The notes under the pieces are model-generated. The model searched no databases and was not told the DNA's origin. It saw only the letters and a program-made list of their open reading frames with translations. A stretch of DNA of 64,000 bases from Rhodoblastus acidophilus (GTDB lineage: Bacteria > Pseudomonadota > Alphaproteobacteria > Rhizobiales > Beijerinckiaceae). This document shows, piece by piece, positions 1-10,538 of the stretch. The translations under genes were made by a program, and so were the position numbers. The stretch lies in contig NZ_WNKS01000013.1 of the NCBI RefSeq assembly GCF_009720655.1, positions 61,072-125,071 on the forward strand. Reading direction: 5' to 3'. Every line of letters starts with the position of its first letter. The stretch's first letter is position 1.

Positions 1-28
1 CCGACTTGAGTGATTCGCCGCTCGGCGT

Positions 29-1507
29 TCAGCGCCCGATCTTTGCGGCGTTACGGTGGCCGAAGACAAAATAGACCCCCATGCCGAGCACCAGCCAGAC
101 CAGCAGGCGCGCCCAGGTCTCCCAGGGCAGGCCCGCCATCAGGCCGAGGCAGGAGAGCACGCCCAAAGCCGGGAGGGCCGGCGAGCCGGGAACGCGGAAC
201 GGGCGCGGCGTCTCCGGGTGGCTGTGGCGCAGATACATGACGGCGAGGCAGACCAGCGCGAAGGCGGCGAGCGTGCCGATGCTCACCATTTCGCCGAGCA
301 CGTCGATGGGGAAGACGGCGGCGATCAAGGCGACGGCCGCGCCGATCAGCCCCTGGCTGGCGGCGGGCGTGTGCGAGCGCGCGCTGATCCGCCCGAAAAA
401 GCCCGGCAGCAGCCCGTCCCTGGCCATGGCGAACATGATGCGCGCCTGGCCGAACAGCAGCACGAGGATCACCGTGGTCAGGCCGGCGAGCGCAGCGAAT
501 TTCACCACCACCGCCAGCCAGGGCAGGCCGATGGCGTCGATCACCGCCGAAATCGGATCGGGCCGGTCGAGTTTTGCAAAAGGCACGACCCCGGTCAGCA
601 CCGCGGACACGCCAATATAGAGCGCGGTGCAGATGGTGAGCGAGGCGATCAGGCCGATGGGGATGGTGCGCCGCGGCTCGTGCGCCTCCTGCGCCGCCGT
701 CGAAACCGCGTCAAAGCCGATATAGGCGAAAAACACCACGGCGGCCCCGCGCAAAACGCCGCTCCAGCCGAAGTGGCCGAACTCGCCGGCGTTCTCCGGC
801 AAAAAGGGCGTCCAGTTGGCGGGGACGACATGCAGGCCGCCGGCGACGATCACCACCAGCACCACCGCCAGCTTGAAACCGACCATAATGTTGTTGACGC
901 GCGCGGATTCCCTGGTGCCGAGCATCAGCAGGCCGGTGATGACCAGCACCACCGCCGCGGCCGGCGCGTTGAAAAGCCCGGACGCGCCCGCCGCGCCGGG
1001 CGCGTCCAATAAACGCAGAACAGCGCCGGACGGCGCCGTGAGCTGCGGCGGCAGGTGAAGCCCGAGGCTCGACAGCAGGCTCGTCAGATAGCCCGACCAC
1101 CCCACAGCGACCGTCGCCGCGCCCATGGCGTATTCCAGCACCAGGTCCCAGCCGATGATCCAGGCGAAGATCTCGCCGAGCGCGATATAGACGTAGGAAT
1201 AGGTGCTGCCCGAGACCGGGATCAGCGCCGCCAGCTCCGCGTAGCAGAGCGCGACAATGGCGCAGGCGAAGCCGGCGAGGGCGAAGGAGAGGACGACGGC
1301 GGGACCCGCATAGCGCGCGGCCGCCGCGCCGGTCAGGACAAAGATGCCGGCGCCAATGATGGCCCCCACCCCCAGCGCCGTCAGCGAGAACGGCCCAAGG
1401 CTGCGTCGAAACGTTTCGTGAGGCGCGTCGCCGTCGACGTCGTCGATGGTTTTTCGCGTGAGATAGCTTTGGTTCAAGGCGGCCTCGCCGATGTCTTGCG
1501 GCTTCAT
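29..1507 (-). CDS. APC-family amino acid permease (cationic amino acid transporter type)
   Basis: Inner-membrane amino-acid:proton symporter of the APC superfamily, about 492 aa with roughly 12 hydrophobic segments. The N-terminal signature GVGAIIGAGIFVLTG in TM1 is the substrate-binding unwound helix of APC/CAT permeases, and the YAELAALIPVSGSTYSY stretch is the conserved TM3 region. Length fits the YfnA/CAT subgroup. The first ATG with a plausible context is at 1507; the frame stays open to 1534 (TTG, then ATG at 1531), so the start is uncertain by nine codons. The substrate cannot be read from sequence. The gene stands alone, in the same direction as the TAXI gene upstream. Confidence 0.9.
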   Translation of the reverse strand: MKPQDIGEAALNQSYLTRKTIDDVDGDAPHETFRRSLGPFSLTALGVGAIIGAGIFVLTGAAAARYAGPAVVLSFALAGFACAIVALCYAELAALIPVSGSTYSYVYIALGEIFAWIIGWDLVLEYAMGAATVAVGWSGYLTSLLSSLGLHLPPQLTAPSGAVLRLLDAPGAAGASGLFNAPAAAVVLVITGLLMLGTRESARVNNIMVGFKLAVVLVVIVAGGLHVVPANWTPFLPENAGEFGHFGWSGVLRGAAVVFFAYIGFDAVSTAAQEAHEPRRTIPIGLIASLTICTALYIGVSAVLTGVVPFAKLDRPDPISAVIDAIGLPWLAVVVKFAALAGLTTVILVLLFGQARIMFAMARDGLLPGFFGRISARSHTPAASQGLIGAAVALIAAVFPIDVLGEMVSIGTLAAFALVCLAVMYLRHSHPETPRPFRVPGSPALPALGVLSCLGLMAGLPWETWARLLVWLVLGMGVYFVFGHRNAAKIGR

Positions 1508-1576
1508 CGTATGTGCGCGGTAAAGGACCATCAAGCCGGCGCAAGCTCAAACTATGAGCATATCCCATGGAAACGC

Positions 1577-2935
1577 CTAACTGGGGATCGGCGGCGCCTC
1601 TTCGGTGATTCCAGGACTTTGCGGCGGCGGTGTTGCGGCCAGATCTTTCCGCCGTCGTTCGATCGCGCGGCGCGCGTGATCGATCGCCAGGGTCGTGATC
1701 GGCGCCTGAGAAACATCCGCGGTTCCGGCGGTCATATGATTGACGCAGTTGCGGATCAACTCGTCGAGTTCATCCTCCAGGCGCTCCAACTCCACCGTGT
1801 CAGCCCTGCGCGCCGCGTCGGCGATGACCAGCAACTGATAGGCCTGCTGCTCGACGTCCATCAGCTTGCGATTGCGCCATCGACTCCAGCCAAGAGCGCC
1901 CAGCGATCCCAGCAGGCTCGCGGGAATGCCGATCACGTAGAGATATTGCTGAAGCGAATCGAGCAGGCTCTGGTCGCCGCTGCTGAGATAGGCCGAGAAG
2001 CCGGGATGGATCGGCAGGACCGGGCTTGTGTCATCCGCGTCGGGCGTTTCGATCTGGGTGGCCAGCGGGTCGGCCGCCATCAGCTTTTCCTTGGTGTTCA
2101 GCACCGCGCGGCCGATCAGGCCCGCGACCACATTGAGCATGGTTTCGGGGACCACCAGCCGGTAGGTCACGGCGAGGCAGGTCGTGGAATCGTCGGGCGT
2201 CGGCGGCTTGCCCTTGAAGGCGCCCTCGGGAACGTCGATGGATTCGAAGCCGGGAAAGCGTTTGACGATGGCGTCGGCCTGATCGATCGCCAGCAGGTCG
2301 GGCGCGGCCTTGGTCGCCCGGAAGATCGACGCGGCGACATTGACGGCGTCGCCGGGACCGATCGGCCCCACGGCGAGCGCCGCCGACGCGTGTTTGCGGT
2401 GTACGGCCGGACCGATCTCGTCGATGGGGAGAAAAACGCGCTTCACCTTGTCCGGCGCGATGTCGAAATAGGACAGGATGGCGTCCAGCGCCCGCGAATT
2501 GTTATCCTGTGTCGGCCCTTGCGGAATCGCCACGGTCTTGCCGGCGAGTTTCGAGACATCGTCGATCGGCGAACCGTCCGGCAGGAAAATGGCGACGACG
2601 TCGCGGCGCATGATGGCGATGGTGCGGCCGTTGGTCGGGGGCGAAACGTCGCTGCGCACCAGCGCGAGATCGACCTTGCCGCTCTCCATCGCCTGCGCGC
2701 TGTCGACGAGGCTGCCGACGGGGAAGAAGTCGAAGCGCACGCGCGGATGCTGCCCGGTCAGGACCTTGGCGAAAGACCCAACGAAACGGTGCGCCGCGCT
2801 TCCCGGCAATCCCGTGGTGATGCGCAAGGTCGCCTGGGGCGACCAGAAATAGACGGCGGAGAGGACCAGGCCGGCGATGAGAAGCAGTCCCGCCGCCGTC
2901 AAGGCGACCGGCCGGAAACGGAACAAGGCCATCAT
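1577..2935 (-). CDS. TAXI family TRAP transporter solute-binding protein
   Basis: 452-aa protein of the TAXI (TRAP-associated extracytoplasmic immunogenic) family. An N-terminal hydrophobic segment (about residues 10-30) is followed by a periplasmic-binding fold starting LRITTGLPGSAAHRF, and a second hydrophobic segment lies near residue 330 (YVIGIPASLLGSLGALGW), so the protein is probably membrane-anchored rather than free in the periplasm. The C-terminal 100 residues are charged and helical and would be cytoplasmic. No TRAP membrane subunit (DctM/Q) lies beside it, so transport with a partner elsewhere, or a sensory role, are both possible. Start ATG at 2935 has AGGAGA about six bases upstream. 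Confidence 0.85.
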   Translation of the reverse strand: MMALFRFRPVALTAAGLLLIAGLVLSAVYFWSPQATLRITTGLPGSAAHRFVGSFAKVLTGQHPRVRFDFFPVGSLVDSAQAMESGKVDLALVRSDVSPPTNGRTIAIMRRDVVAIFLPDGSPIDDVSKLAGKTVAIPQGPTQDNNSRALDAILSYFDIAPDKVKRVFLPIDEIGPAVHRKHASAALAVGPIGPGDAVNVAASIFRATKAAPDLLAIDQADAIVKRFPGFESIDVPEGAFKGKPPTPDDSTTCLAVTYRLVVPETMLNVVAGLIGRAVLNTKEKLMAADPLATQIETPDADDTSPVLPIHPGFSAYLSSGDQSLLDSLQQYLYVIGIPASLLGSLGALGWSRWRNRKLMDVEQQAYQLLVIADAARRADTVELERLEDELDELIRNCVNHMTAGTADVSQAPITTLAIDHARRAIERRRKDLAATPPPQSPGITEEAPPIPS

Positions 2936-2965
2936 GCGCGTCTCCTTTCCCCAGAGCGAAGGAAA

Positions 2966-4132
2966 TCAGGCGGCGAGATCGGCGACCACGGCGTCCAGCA
3001 CCGGAAATCCTTCTGATGTCACGCGAATGCGGCCCTGACGGGTATATTCCACCATGCCGTGAGCGATCAGGTCGGCGACGCGCGAGGCCTCGAAACGCTT
3101 TCCCGTCAGGTTCTGAAAACGCGCGGGATCTATGCCCTCGGCGAGACGCAGACCCATCAGCAAGAATTCGTCGCCTTGGGCTTCCGTCGAAAGCGCTTCG
3201 TCCTCTATCAGCCCGTGTCCCTCGGTTTCGACCACGGTGAGCCACATTTCCGGATGCGGCTCGGTGGCCTGAGCGCGTCTGCCGCCCTTCGCCGAAATGA
3301 CGCGGCCATGGGCGCCGGGACCGACGCCGGCATATTCGCCATAGCGCCAGTAGATCAGGTTGTGGCGGCTCTCGCAGCCGGGCCGGGCGTGGTTTGAAAT
3401 CTCATAGGCCGGCATGCCCGCCTTCTCGGTCAATTCCTGGGTCACGTCCCACAGGGCGCGGGCGACGTCGGCCTTGGGCATTTTCAGTTTGCCAGCGTCG
3501 AACAGCCGCTCGAACATCGTGTCCGGCTCGATGGTGAGCTGGTAAAGCGACAAATGCTCCGGCGCGCGCTTGAGCGCCTCGGTCAGCTCCGCCGCCCAGG
3601 CCTGCGGGCTTTGGCCGGGCCGGGCGTAGATCAGGTCGAACGAGGCGCGCGGAAATGTCTTGGTGGCGACGTCAAGCGCGCGAAAAGCCTCGTCGACGCT
3701 GTGCATGCGCCCCAGCATTTTGAGGTCGGCGTCATTGAGCGCCTGCACGCCCACCGAGACGCGATTCACCCCCGCCGCCCGATAACCGGCGAAACGGGTG
3801 GCCTCGACGCTGGTCGGATTGGCTTCGAGGGTGATCTCCGCCTGGGGATCCAGCTTCCAGTTTTGTCCGACCGCCTCGATGATCCGGGCGACGGTATCGG
3901 GCGACATCAGCGAGGGCGTGCCGCCGCCGAAGAAGATGGAGCGCACCACGCGCCCTTTGGTCAGAGCGGCGCGATGCTTCAGCTCGATGAGAATGGCGTT
4001 GAGATAGCGGTCTTCCTCATAGGCGCCGCGCCGCACATGGCTGTTGAAGTCGCAATAGGGGCATTTGGCCAGACAAAAGGGCCAATGGACGTAAACGCCG
4101 AATCCGGGGTCCTGAGGTGCGATCGAAGCCAT
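2966..4132 (-). CDS. hemW: Radical SAM heme chaperone HemW
   Basis: 388-aa cytoplasmic radical SAM protein. The N-terminus holds the [4Fe-4S] motif as CLAKCPYCDF (CxxxCxxC; residues about 20-29), preceded by VYVHWPFC, the hallmark of the HemN/HemW family. FFGGGTPS and EANP are the SAM-binding motifs. It lacks the N-terminal extension of true oxygen-independent coproporphyrinogen oxidase HemN, and its length matches HemW, which binds heme and hands it to respiratory enzymes. In many genomes hemW follows rdgB; here the neighbours are the TAXI protein and an aminotransferase, with no clear operon. A 148-bp gap with a strong hairpin separates it from the aminotransferase gene upstream. Confidence 0.92.
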   Translation of the reverse strand: MASIAPQDPGFGVYVHWPFCLAKCPYCDFNSHVRRGAYEEDRYLNAILIELKHRAALTKGRVVRSIFFGGGTPSLMSPDTVARIIEAVGQNWKLDPQAEITLEANPTSVEATRFAGYRAAGVNRVSVGVQALNDADLKMLGRMHSVDEAFRALDVATKTFPRASFDLIYARPGQSPQAWAAELTEALKRAPEHLSLYQLTIEPDTMFERLFDAGKLKMPKADVARALWDVTQELTEKAGMPAYEISNHARPGCESRHNLIYWRYGEYAGVGPGAHGRVISAKGGRRAQATEPHPEMWLTVVETEGHGLIEDEALSTEAQGDEFLLMGLRLAEGIDPARFQNLTGKRFEASRVADLIAHGMVEYTRQGRIRVTSEGFPVLDAVVADLAA

Positions 4133-4212
4133 GACGGTCTTATGCCATGGCGCGCCGCCCCGGTCACGCGCAGGCTTTACGAATTGTTCACCTTGCTTGC
4201 GAAGGGGTTAAC

Positions 4213-4270
4213 GGCGCCGGGCAAAGGGCGTCCGGAAGGACGCCCGTCCAACGGGAAGAGAACCGGCGCC
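4213..4270 (-). terminator. Nested hairpin downstream of the aromatic aminotransferase gene
   Basis: An inner perfect stem GGGCGTCC/GGACGCCC (4226-4233 with 4238-4245) closes on a GGAA loop, and an outer stem GGCGCCGG/CCGGCGCC (4213-4220 with 4263-4270) encloses it. It begins 12 bases after the aminotransferase stop codon on the minus strand. There is no T-run, so termination is inferred from position and stability only. Confidence 0.5.
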
Positions 4271-4281
4271 GTTTCGTGCTG

Positions 4282-5481
4282 TCACGCCTCTTTCATCACC
4301 TTGGCGATGCATTCGGCGACATAGTCAATATTGTTCTCATTGAGCGCGGCGACGCAGATGCGGCCGGAATCCAGCGCATAAACTGCGTATTTTTCGCGCA
4401 GCAGAACCGCCTGCGGCTTGGTCAGGCGCGAATAGGAGAACATGCCGTTTTGCCGGATGATGTAGGAAAAATCGCGGCCGGGAACGGTTTTCGAAAGCTT
4501 TTCGGCGAGCAGTTGACGCATTTTCTTGATGCGCACGCGCATGGCGCCCAGCTCCTCGTCCCATTGCTGGCGAAGCGCCGGATCGGCGAGCACCGCCGCC
4601 GCCGCCGCCGCGCCATGGCCGGCGGGCGAGGAATAGGTGATGCGGGCGATGCGCTTGATCTGGCTGAGGACGCGCGAACGCTCCTGGGCGCTGGCGGTGA
4701 GCACGCTCAGCGCGCCGACGCGCTCGCCATAAAGCGACAGCGACTTCGAGAACGAGAACGACACGAACAGCGGACCGCCGTCCGAAGCAAACAGGCGCAC
4801 GGAAAAGGCGTCGGCTTCCAGCCCTTCGGCAAAGCCCATATAGGCGGTGTCGAGGAAGGGGGTCAGGCCGCGCGCGCGGACAATTTTCGCGATCTGGCGC
4901 CACTGGTCCTGCGACAGGTCGAGGCCGGTCGGGTTGTGGCAACAGGCGTGCAGCAGCACGACATCGCCCGCCGGGATTTTTTCCAGCGTCGCGATCAGGC
5001 CGGCAAAATCAAGTTCGCCGTCCGCGCCGTAATAGGGGTAGGTTTCGACGTCAAAGCCGGCGGCGGTGAACAGGGCGCGGTGGTTTTCCCAGCTCGGATC
5101 GCTGATCCAGACCTTGGCGTTCGGCGTGACGACCTTGATCATTTCGGCGCCGAGTTTCAGCGCGCCGGTGCCGCCCAGGGCCTGAACCGTCACCACATTC
5201 GCCAAATCGCAGGCGTCGGCGAAAACCATTTTGGCGACGGCGGCGTTGTAATGGGCGTAACCGTCGATCGGCACATAGGTGTGCGGACCGGCTTTGGCGA
5301 GCATGGCCTCTTCCGCCTGCTTCACGCAAGCAAGCAGCGGGACCTTGCCGTTCTCGTCCTGGTAGACGCCGACGCCAAGATTGACGCGATGCGGCGTCTT
5401 GTCGGCGTTGAACGCTTCGGTGAGGCCGAGGATGGGGTCGCGAGGAAGTTCCTCGACCTGGGCAAACAAAGAGTGGGACAT
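4282..5481 (-). CDS. Aromatic-amino-acid / aspartate aminotransferase (class Ia, TyrB-AspC type)
   Basis: 399-aa PLP-dependent transaminase that starts like TyrB/AspC enzymes (LPRDPILGLTEAFNAD; GVGVYQDENG). The PLP lysine lies in SFSKSLSLYGERVGAL, and HACCHNPTGLDL is the conserved Asn-Pro-Thr-Gly substrate/PLP segment. It transfers amino groups between aromatic amino acids or aspartate and 2-oxoglutarate; which substrate dominates cannot be decided from sequence. ATG start at 5481. It diverges from rpoH, with 299 bp between the two start codons. A second, class Ib aminotransferase lies at 29875-31077. Confidence 0.9.
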   Translation of the reverse strand: MSHSLFAQVEELPRDPILGLTEAFNADKTPHRVNLGVGVYQDENGKVPLLACVKQAEEAMLAKAGPHTYVPIDGYAHYNAAVAKMVFADACDLANVVTVQALGGTGALKLGAEMIKVVTPNAKVWISDPSWENHRALFTAAGFDVETYPYYGADGELDFAGLIATLEKIPAGDVVLLHACCHNPTGLDLSQDQWRQIAKIVRARGLTPFLDTAYMGFAEGLEADAFSVRLFASDGGPLFVSFSFSKSLSLYGERVGALSVLTASAQERSRVLSQIKRIARITYSSPAGHGAAAAAAVLADPALRQQWDEELGAMRVRIKKMRQLLAEKLSKTVPGRDFSYIIRQNGMFSYSRLTKPQAVLLREKYAVYALDSGRICVAALNENNIDYVAECIAKVMKEA

Positions 5482-5780
5482 GAGGATCTCGTATTAGACG
5501 TTAGTCGCTTGTTAGCGCAACGCGCGAAAAACGCCAGACTCAAATTGGAAAACGACGGATAACGGAACCGTTCGCGCCCAATTGAATTACTAAAATGTAA
5601 TCGCCGGGAAAGGGCCGCGCCCTCTTTCGGCCATGGTTGGCGGTCCCTATATGTTCCATTCGAAAGCCTGCGGGCCCGCCGGATCGGAACGAGACGGATG
5701 GCTCTCGAGCTTGGAAACAGCCGGCTGTTGCGGCTGATGCGGACGCGCCGCGAACGGGCGTCCGCGTTTTGGAGGATTGG
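5482..5780. promoter_or_regulatory. Divergent intergenic region between aminotransferase and rpoH
   Basis: 299 bp without a gene. It must hold the promoters of both flanking genes. An A+T-rich stretch around 5580-5605 is the likeliest promoter zone. A GGAAC at 5568-5572 is not followed by CGTT at the EcfG spacing, so I do not call an EcfG promoter. GGAGG at 5771-5775 is the rpoH ribosome-binding site. Confidence 0.4.
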
Positions 5781-6692
5781 ATGGCTGCTGCGCTCCCTGT
5801 TCTCGCCGGTGATTCCGGCCTGTCGCGCTACCTGGACGAAATCAGGCGGTTCCCCATGCTGGAGCCGCAGGAAGAATATATCCTCGCCAAACGCTGGCGG
5901 GAGCATTCCGATGGCGACGCCGCCCACCGGCTGGTCACGTCGCACCTGCGCCTCGTGGCGAAGATCGCCATGGGCTATCGCGGCTATGGCCTGCCCATCG
6001 GCGAAGTGATCTCCGAAGGCAATATCGGCCTGATGCAGGCTGTGAAGCGCTTCGAGCCGGAAAAGGGTTTCCGCTTGGCCACCTACGCTATGTGGTGGAT
6101 TCGCGCGTCAATTCAAGAATATATTTTGCGGTCGTGGAGCCTTGTCAAAATGGGCACCACCGCCAACCAGAAGAAGCTGTTCTTCAACCTGCGCAAGGCG
6201 AAGAGCCAGATCTCGGCGCTGGATGACGGCGACCTCAAGCCGCACCAGGTCGACACGATCGCGACCAAGCTCGGCGTCAGCCGCCAGGAGGTGGTGGAGA
6301 TGAACCGCCGGCTCGGCGGCGACGCCTCGCTCAACTCGCCGCTGCGCGAGGATGGCGACGGCGAATGGCAGGACTGGCTGATCGACGACTCCGCCAGCCA
6401 GGAGAATATTCTGGCGGAGTCGGAGGAGAGCGACAACCGCCGCACCGCGCTCGCCCAGGCGCTGAACGTGCTCAACGAGCGCGAGAGGCGGATTTTCGAG
6501 GCGCGCCGCCTGAGCGACGAGCCGATGACGCTGGAAGACCTGTCGTCCGAATTCGGCATTTCCCGCGAGCGCGTGCGCCAGATCGAGGTGCGCGCCTTCG
6601 AGAAGGTGCAGCAGGCTGTTCGCGAGAGCGTGGCGCGGGTCGAGGCGCTGCCGCCGCGGCCCACGCTGGCGGCGCTGCCCGCGCGCGCCTGA
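5781..6692 (+). CDS. rpoH: RNA polymerase heat-shock sigma factor RpoH (sigma-32)
   Basis: Sigma-70-family factor of 303 aa. The start is set at the ATG at 5781, six bases after a GGAGG and in the place expected for RpoH (MAAALPV...GLSRYLDEIRRFP). The frame is open to 5637, but that extension looks non-coding. Region 2 contains the core-binding and -10 recognition helices (GLMQAVKRFEPEKGFRLATYAMWWIRASIQEYILRSWSLVK); the RpoH box QKKLFFNLRK, specific to heat-shock sigmas, follows; region 4 ends with the helix-turn-helix GISRERVRQIEVRAFEK. It directs transcription of chaperone and protease genes. Alphaproteobacteria often have two rpoH genes; only this one is in the window. Confidence 0.95.
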   Translation: MAAALPVLAGDSGLSRYLDEIRRFPMLEPQEEYILAKRWREHSDGDAAHRLVTSHLRLVAKIAMGYRGYGLPIGEVISEGNIGLMQAVKRFEPEKGFRLATYAMWWIRASIQEYILRSWSLVKMGTTANQKKLFFNLRKAKSQISALDDGDLKPHQVDTIATKLGVSRQEVVEMNRRLGGDASLNSPLREDGDGEWQDWLIDDSASQENILAESEESDNRRTALAQALNVLNERERRIFEARRLSDEPMTLEDLSSEFGISRERVRQIEVRAFEKVQQAVRESVARVEALPPRPTLAALPARA

Positions 6693-6713
6693 GGTCGAGG
6701 AATAAAGGAAGCC

Positions 6714-6744
6714 GCCGCCGCGACAAAAACGCGGCGGCTATTTT
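6714..6744 (+). terminator. Intrinsic terminator between rpoH and a convergent gene
   Basis: Nine-base-pair stem GCCGCCGCG/CGCGGCGGC (6714-6722 with 6730-6738), loop ACAAAAA, then TATTTT on the + strand. The right arm reaches the TAG stop of the convergent gene, so it probably serves rpoH and possibly both genes. Confidence 0.75.
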
Positions 6745-7862
6745 GCGTCCCACTCGGCGATCACCTCGGCGAATATCTTTCGCCCGCCCGCGCCTTTTTC
6801 CATGGTGATCTTAGCGATGGAGCCGTTGGCGAGGCTCAGCTGGATGTCCATCCAGTTTGGCGTGGCGAGCAGCGTCTTGTTCTGTTCGACGCTCGCCTGA
6901 TTGAGTCCCGCCAGGAAGGCGTTGGCCGCGATCTGCACCGGCAGCCCCTGCAAGGCCACGCCCTTGGGCGCGTCGTCGGCGCGCATTTCCGGCATGCCGA
7001 TCGCGTTGACATTGCCGACGGAGCCTTCGGCGGGGAAAAACCGCACATTGATCGTGTGCGAGAACGACAGCGACGGATCGAAATTCTTCTCGATCAGGAC
7101 AACCGCCTTGAGCTTGGCGTCGGGCAGGTCGACGTCCGCGCGAATGGCGCTGACCAATTGCTGGTTCGGGCCGCGATTGGTGGATTCGCGCTTCCACACC
7201 ACGTTTCCGACATAGGTCTTGACGCCGCCGGGCTCGGAGGCGTCACGGGTGAGGAGAGCGGCGCGATAGGCGACCGGCAAGACGGAAGAAGCGCTCGGCT
7301 GAGGCTGCGCGACGGGTTCGCCGCCGATGCGTTCGCCGATCTTGCCGCCCGATTCCTGACTGGCGGTGTCCGCCGGAGGCGACAGCTTGGCGAGATCTTC
7401 GGGACGATCGCGCAATTTCCAGGCGACAATTCCAACCAGCCCGCCGACCACCACGAGAGCGCCGAGAATGATGGCGAGGCGACGCAAGCCGCCGCCTTCC
7501 TCCTTGACCGGCCGAGGCGCGGCGGGCCGGACTTTTTCACGCGGCGCGTCGGCGCGCCGGTCGTCTTCGCGCGGCGGCGTTTCCTCAACGACAGGGGGCG
7601 GAGGCGGCTCTGACGGCTCCGTCTTGAGCAGCTCGGCCGCGAGCGCGTCGGCGGCGTCGAATTCCCGCTCCAGCCGCGCGACCGCCTCGTCGAGGGCTTG
7701 CGCCTCGCGTTCGATCGCGCCGTGGGGCGGCGGCGGCTGCATCGCGCTGAGCTGCCCGAGCAAGGCTTTCTTCGCCCGCTCGTAAATGGCGCCGCGCGTC
7801 TGCGGCGTGGATTTCGGCAGCGCGGCGATCGCCTTCGCCAGCAGGGGATAGTAATCGGCCAT
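6738..7862 (-). CDS. Single-pass membrane protein of unknown function downstream of purA
   Basis: 374 aa, not assigned to a named family. Three parts are visible: an N-terminal cytoplasmic helical domain (about residues 1-90), a Pro/Glu/Arg-rich linker (about 90-125), one transmembrane helix (LAIILGALVVVGGLVGIVAWKL, about 130-151) and a periplasmic C-terminal domain of about 200 residues ending in a lysine. There is no signal peptide, so the orientation is N-in. The ATG at 7862 lies just 4 bases after the purA stop codon, implying an operon with purA. A GTG one codon earlier is less likely. Confidence 0.75.
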   Translation of the reverse strand: MADYYPLLAKAIAALPKSTPQTRGAIYERAKKALLGQLSAMQPPPPHGAIEREAQALDEAVARLEREFDAADALAAELLKTEPSEPPPPPVVEETPPREDDRRADAPREKVRPAAPRPVKEEGGGLRRLAIILGALVVVGGLVGIVAWKLRDRPEDLAKLSPPADTASQESGGKIGERIGGEPVAQPQPSASSVLPVAYRAALLTRDASEPGGVKTYVGNVVWKRESTNRGPNQQLVSAIRADVDLPDAKLKAVVLIEKNFDPSLSFSHTINVRFFPAEGSVGNVNAIGMPEMRADDAPKGVALQGLPVQIAANAFLAGLNQASVEQNKTLLATPNWMDIQLSLANGSIAKITMEKGAGGRKIFAEVIAEWDAK

Positions 7863-7865
7863 CAC

Positions 7866-9161
<1,296 letters not shown>

Positions 9162-9170
9162 TGAACCCAA

Positions 9171-9583
9171 CTTCCATCTCGCACGGCGCGGGAGGCCGCG
9201 CCGCTTTCAACTCTGGGCTTCTTCCCAGGGCGATGCGCGTGGGAGGAAAAGCGCCGGAAGGTCAGCCTCGGCGGGGCGGAAAACCCGATGACGCCGGGGC
9301 TTTTTCACTGTTCAGCCGTAGCGGATCGAATCGCGTTCGTAAAGCATTTCTCTTCGAGGCGCTCAGGACCATGTATCGAAACGAAACAACTTTCGCCCGT
9401 CATGATGAAAATTCAAGGTTAAAGCTTAGGGTTAAGGCTCGTTTAAGTAATTCCTGCCAACACTTGCGCTCGTCAAGGCATGCTGGCGTCCGGGCGCGGT
9501 TGCGACTCGGCTCGCCGGAACAAGATTTCGTTGTGTTAACCGCGCGGCTGCCGCCAGCTGTGCTCCGGAGAAGGAATTTCAAC
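9171..9583 (+). promoter_or_regulatory. Long leader/promoter region of the first outer-membrane protein gene
   Basis: 413 bp without a supported gene. The frame of the outer-membrane protein is open through most of it, but the signal peptide begins only at 9584 after a good Shine-Dalgarno (GGAGAAGG at 9567-9574). The right half is A+T-richer than its surroundings and contains a CtrA box (9432-9446, listed separately) with a further TTAA at 9419-9422. Confidence 0.5.
9432..9446 (+). promoter_or_regulatory. CtrA-type box upstream of outer-membrane protein gene 1
   Basis: Perfect TTAA-N7-TTAA (TTAAGGCTCGTTTAA). This is the full CtrA-P recognition element known from Caulobacter and Rhizobiales. 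It lies about 137 bp upstream of the ATG of the beta-barrel protein gene. Function is inferred from the motif and its recurrence upstream of two further genes in this window. Confidence 0.65.
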
Positions 9584-10510
9584 ATGGGCCGCCTTAAAGC
9601 CCTTACTTTCGCGAGTGTGCTTGCGCTCGGCGCGGCGCAAGCGGCCCATGCCGCCGACCTGTTGCCCCCGCCCCCGCCGATCGAAGTTCCGCTGCGCGGC
9701 GCCGTTGAGGAACCCAGCGGATTTTACGTTCGCGTCGACGGCGGCATCGCCAACACCGTGGCGTCGAATCTGCGCTCCTCCTTCAGCGACGGCAGCACGC
9801 TCTCCTCCCTCGGCGCGACGCAGAACGGCGTCAGCCTGACGGATTCCTGGCTACTGGGCATCGGCCTCGGCTATCAGGTCAACAGCTGGCTGCGCTTCGA
9901 CGGCACCGCCGAATACCGCTCCGCCGTCGCCTTCCACTCCGCCAGCAGCTTCAAATGGGGACAAAGCGTCGACTACACCCAGGCCAACTACAACCCAACC
10001 GGTTGCGCGGCCACGGTCCTCGACGCGAATTCCAATGCGGTCCCCGGAACCGTGACCTGCGGCGACGACTATTCCGGTTTGGTGAAGACGGGCGTATTCC
10101 TGTTCAACACCTATTTCGACATTGGCACCTGGCGCGGCTTCACGCCCTATGTCGGCGCCGGCGTCGGCATGGCCGTGTACCAGACGTCCAACGTCAAGGA
10201 TGTCACGTCGTTTCCGAACACTAGCTACGCCGCCTGGGGCTATGCGGGCAACCACATCGCCGCCAATCTGGCCTGGGCCGTCACGGCCGGTGTCTCCTAC
10301 CACATCACGCCGAGCCTGCTGCTCGACGCGAACTATCGCTATCTCAACATGGGCGACTTCAAGACCGGCGTCATCGCTTGCAATGACGGCTCGGGCTGCC
10401 ATGGCGAGATGCAGACCTTCTCCGTGGCCTCCAATGACGTGCGCCTCGGCCTTCGCTGGCTTGCGCTGGGCGAGCCTGTCTACGAGCCCATGGTTCGCGC
10501 CAAATACTGA
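9584..10510 (+). CDS. Outer-membrane beta-barrel protein (Omp25/RopB-like), paralogue 1
   Basis: 308 aa. A Sec signal peptide (MGRLKALTFASVLALGAAQAAHA) precedes a mature protein beginning ADLLPPPPP, the usual start of Hyphomicrobiales 25-31 kDa surface barrels. The rest is alternating amphipathic strands with aromatic girdles (GLGYQVNSWLRFDGTAEYR; GFTPYVGAGVGMAVY; LDANYRYLNMGDFKTG), and it ends in the barrel-type C-terminal MVRAKY, with a final aromatic residue for BAM recognition. It is a likely 8-stranded barrel with a structural or porin-like role. It pairs with the paralogue at 10723-11622, which has the same strand pattern and the same C-terminal YRYLNMG/YRYMNMG motif. Confidence 0.88.
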   Translation: MGRLKALTFASVLALGAAQAAHAADLLPPPPPIEVPLRGAVEEPSGFYVRVDGGIANTVASNLRSSFSDGSTLSSLGATQNGVSLTDSWLLGIGLGYQVNSWLRFDGTAEYRSAVAFHSASSFKWGQSVDYTQANYNPTGCAATVLDANSNAVPGTVTCGDDYSGLVKTGVFLFNTYFDIGTWRGFTPYVGAGVGMAVYQTSNVKDVTSFPNTSYAAWGYAGNHIAANLAWAVTAGVSYHITPSLLLDANYRYLNMGDFKTGVIACNDGSGCHGEMQTFSVASNDVRLGLRWLALGEPVYEPMVRAKY

Positions 10511-10538
10511 TCGTCGCATTCCCTGCGGCATGAGAACA

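Noticed and set aside
1055..3016. A 653-codon forward frame covering the permease start and the TAXI gene
   Set aside because: Antisense to two good genes; composition is Arg/Asp/Gln/Gly-rich as expected of the shadow frame in G+C-rich DNA, with no motifs.
5568..5595. GGAAC upstream of rpoH as an EcfG promoter
   Set aside because: No CGTT at 16-17 bases.
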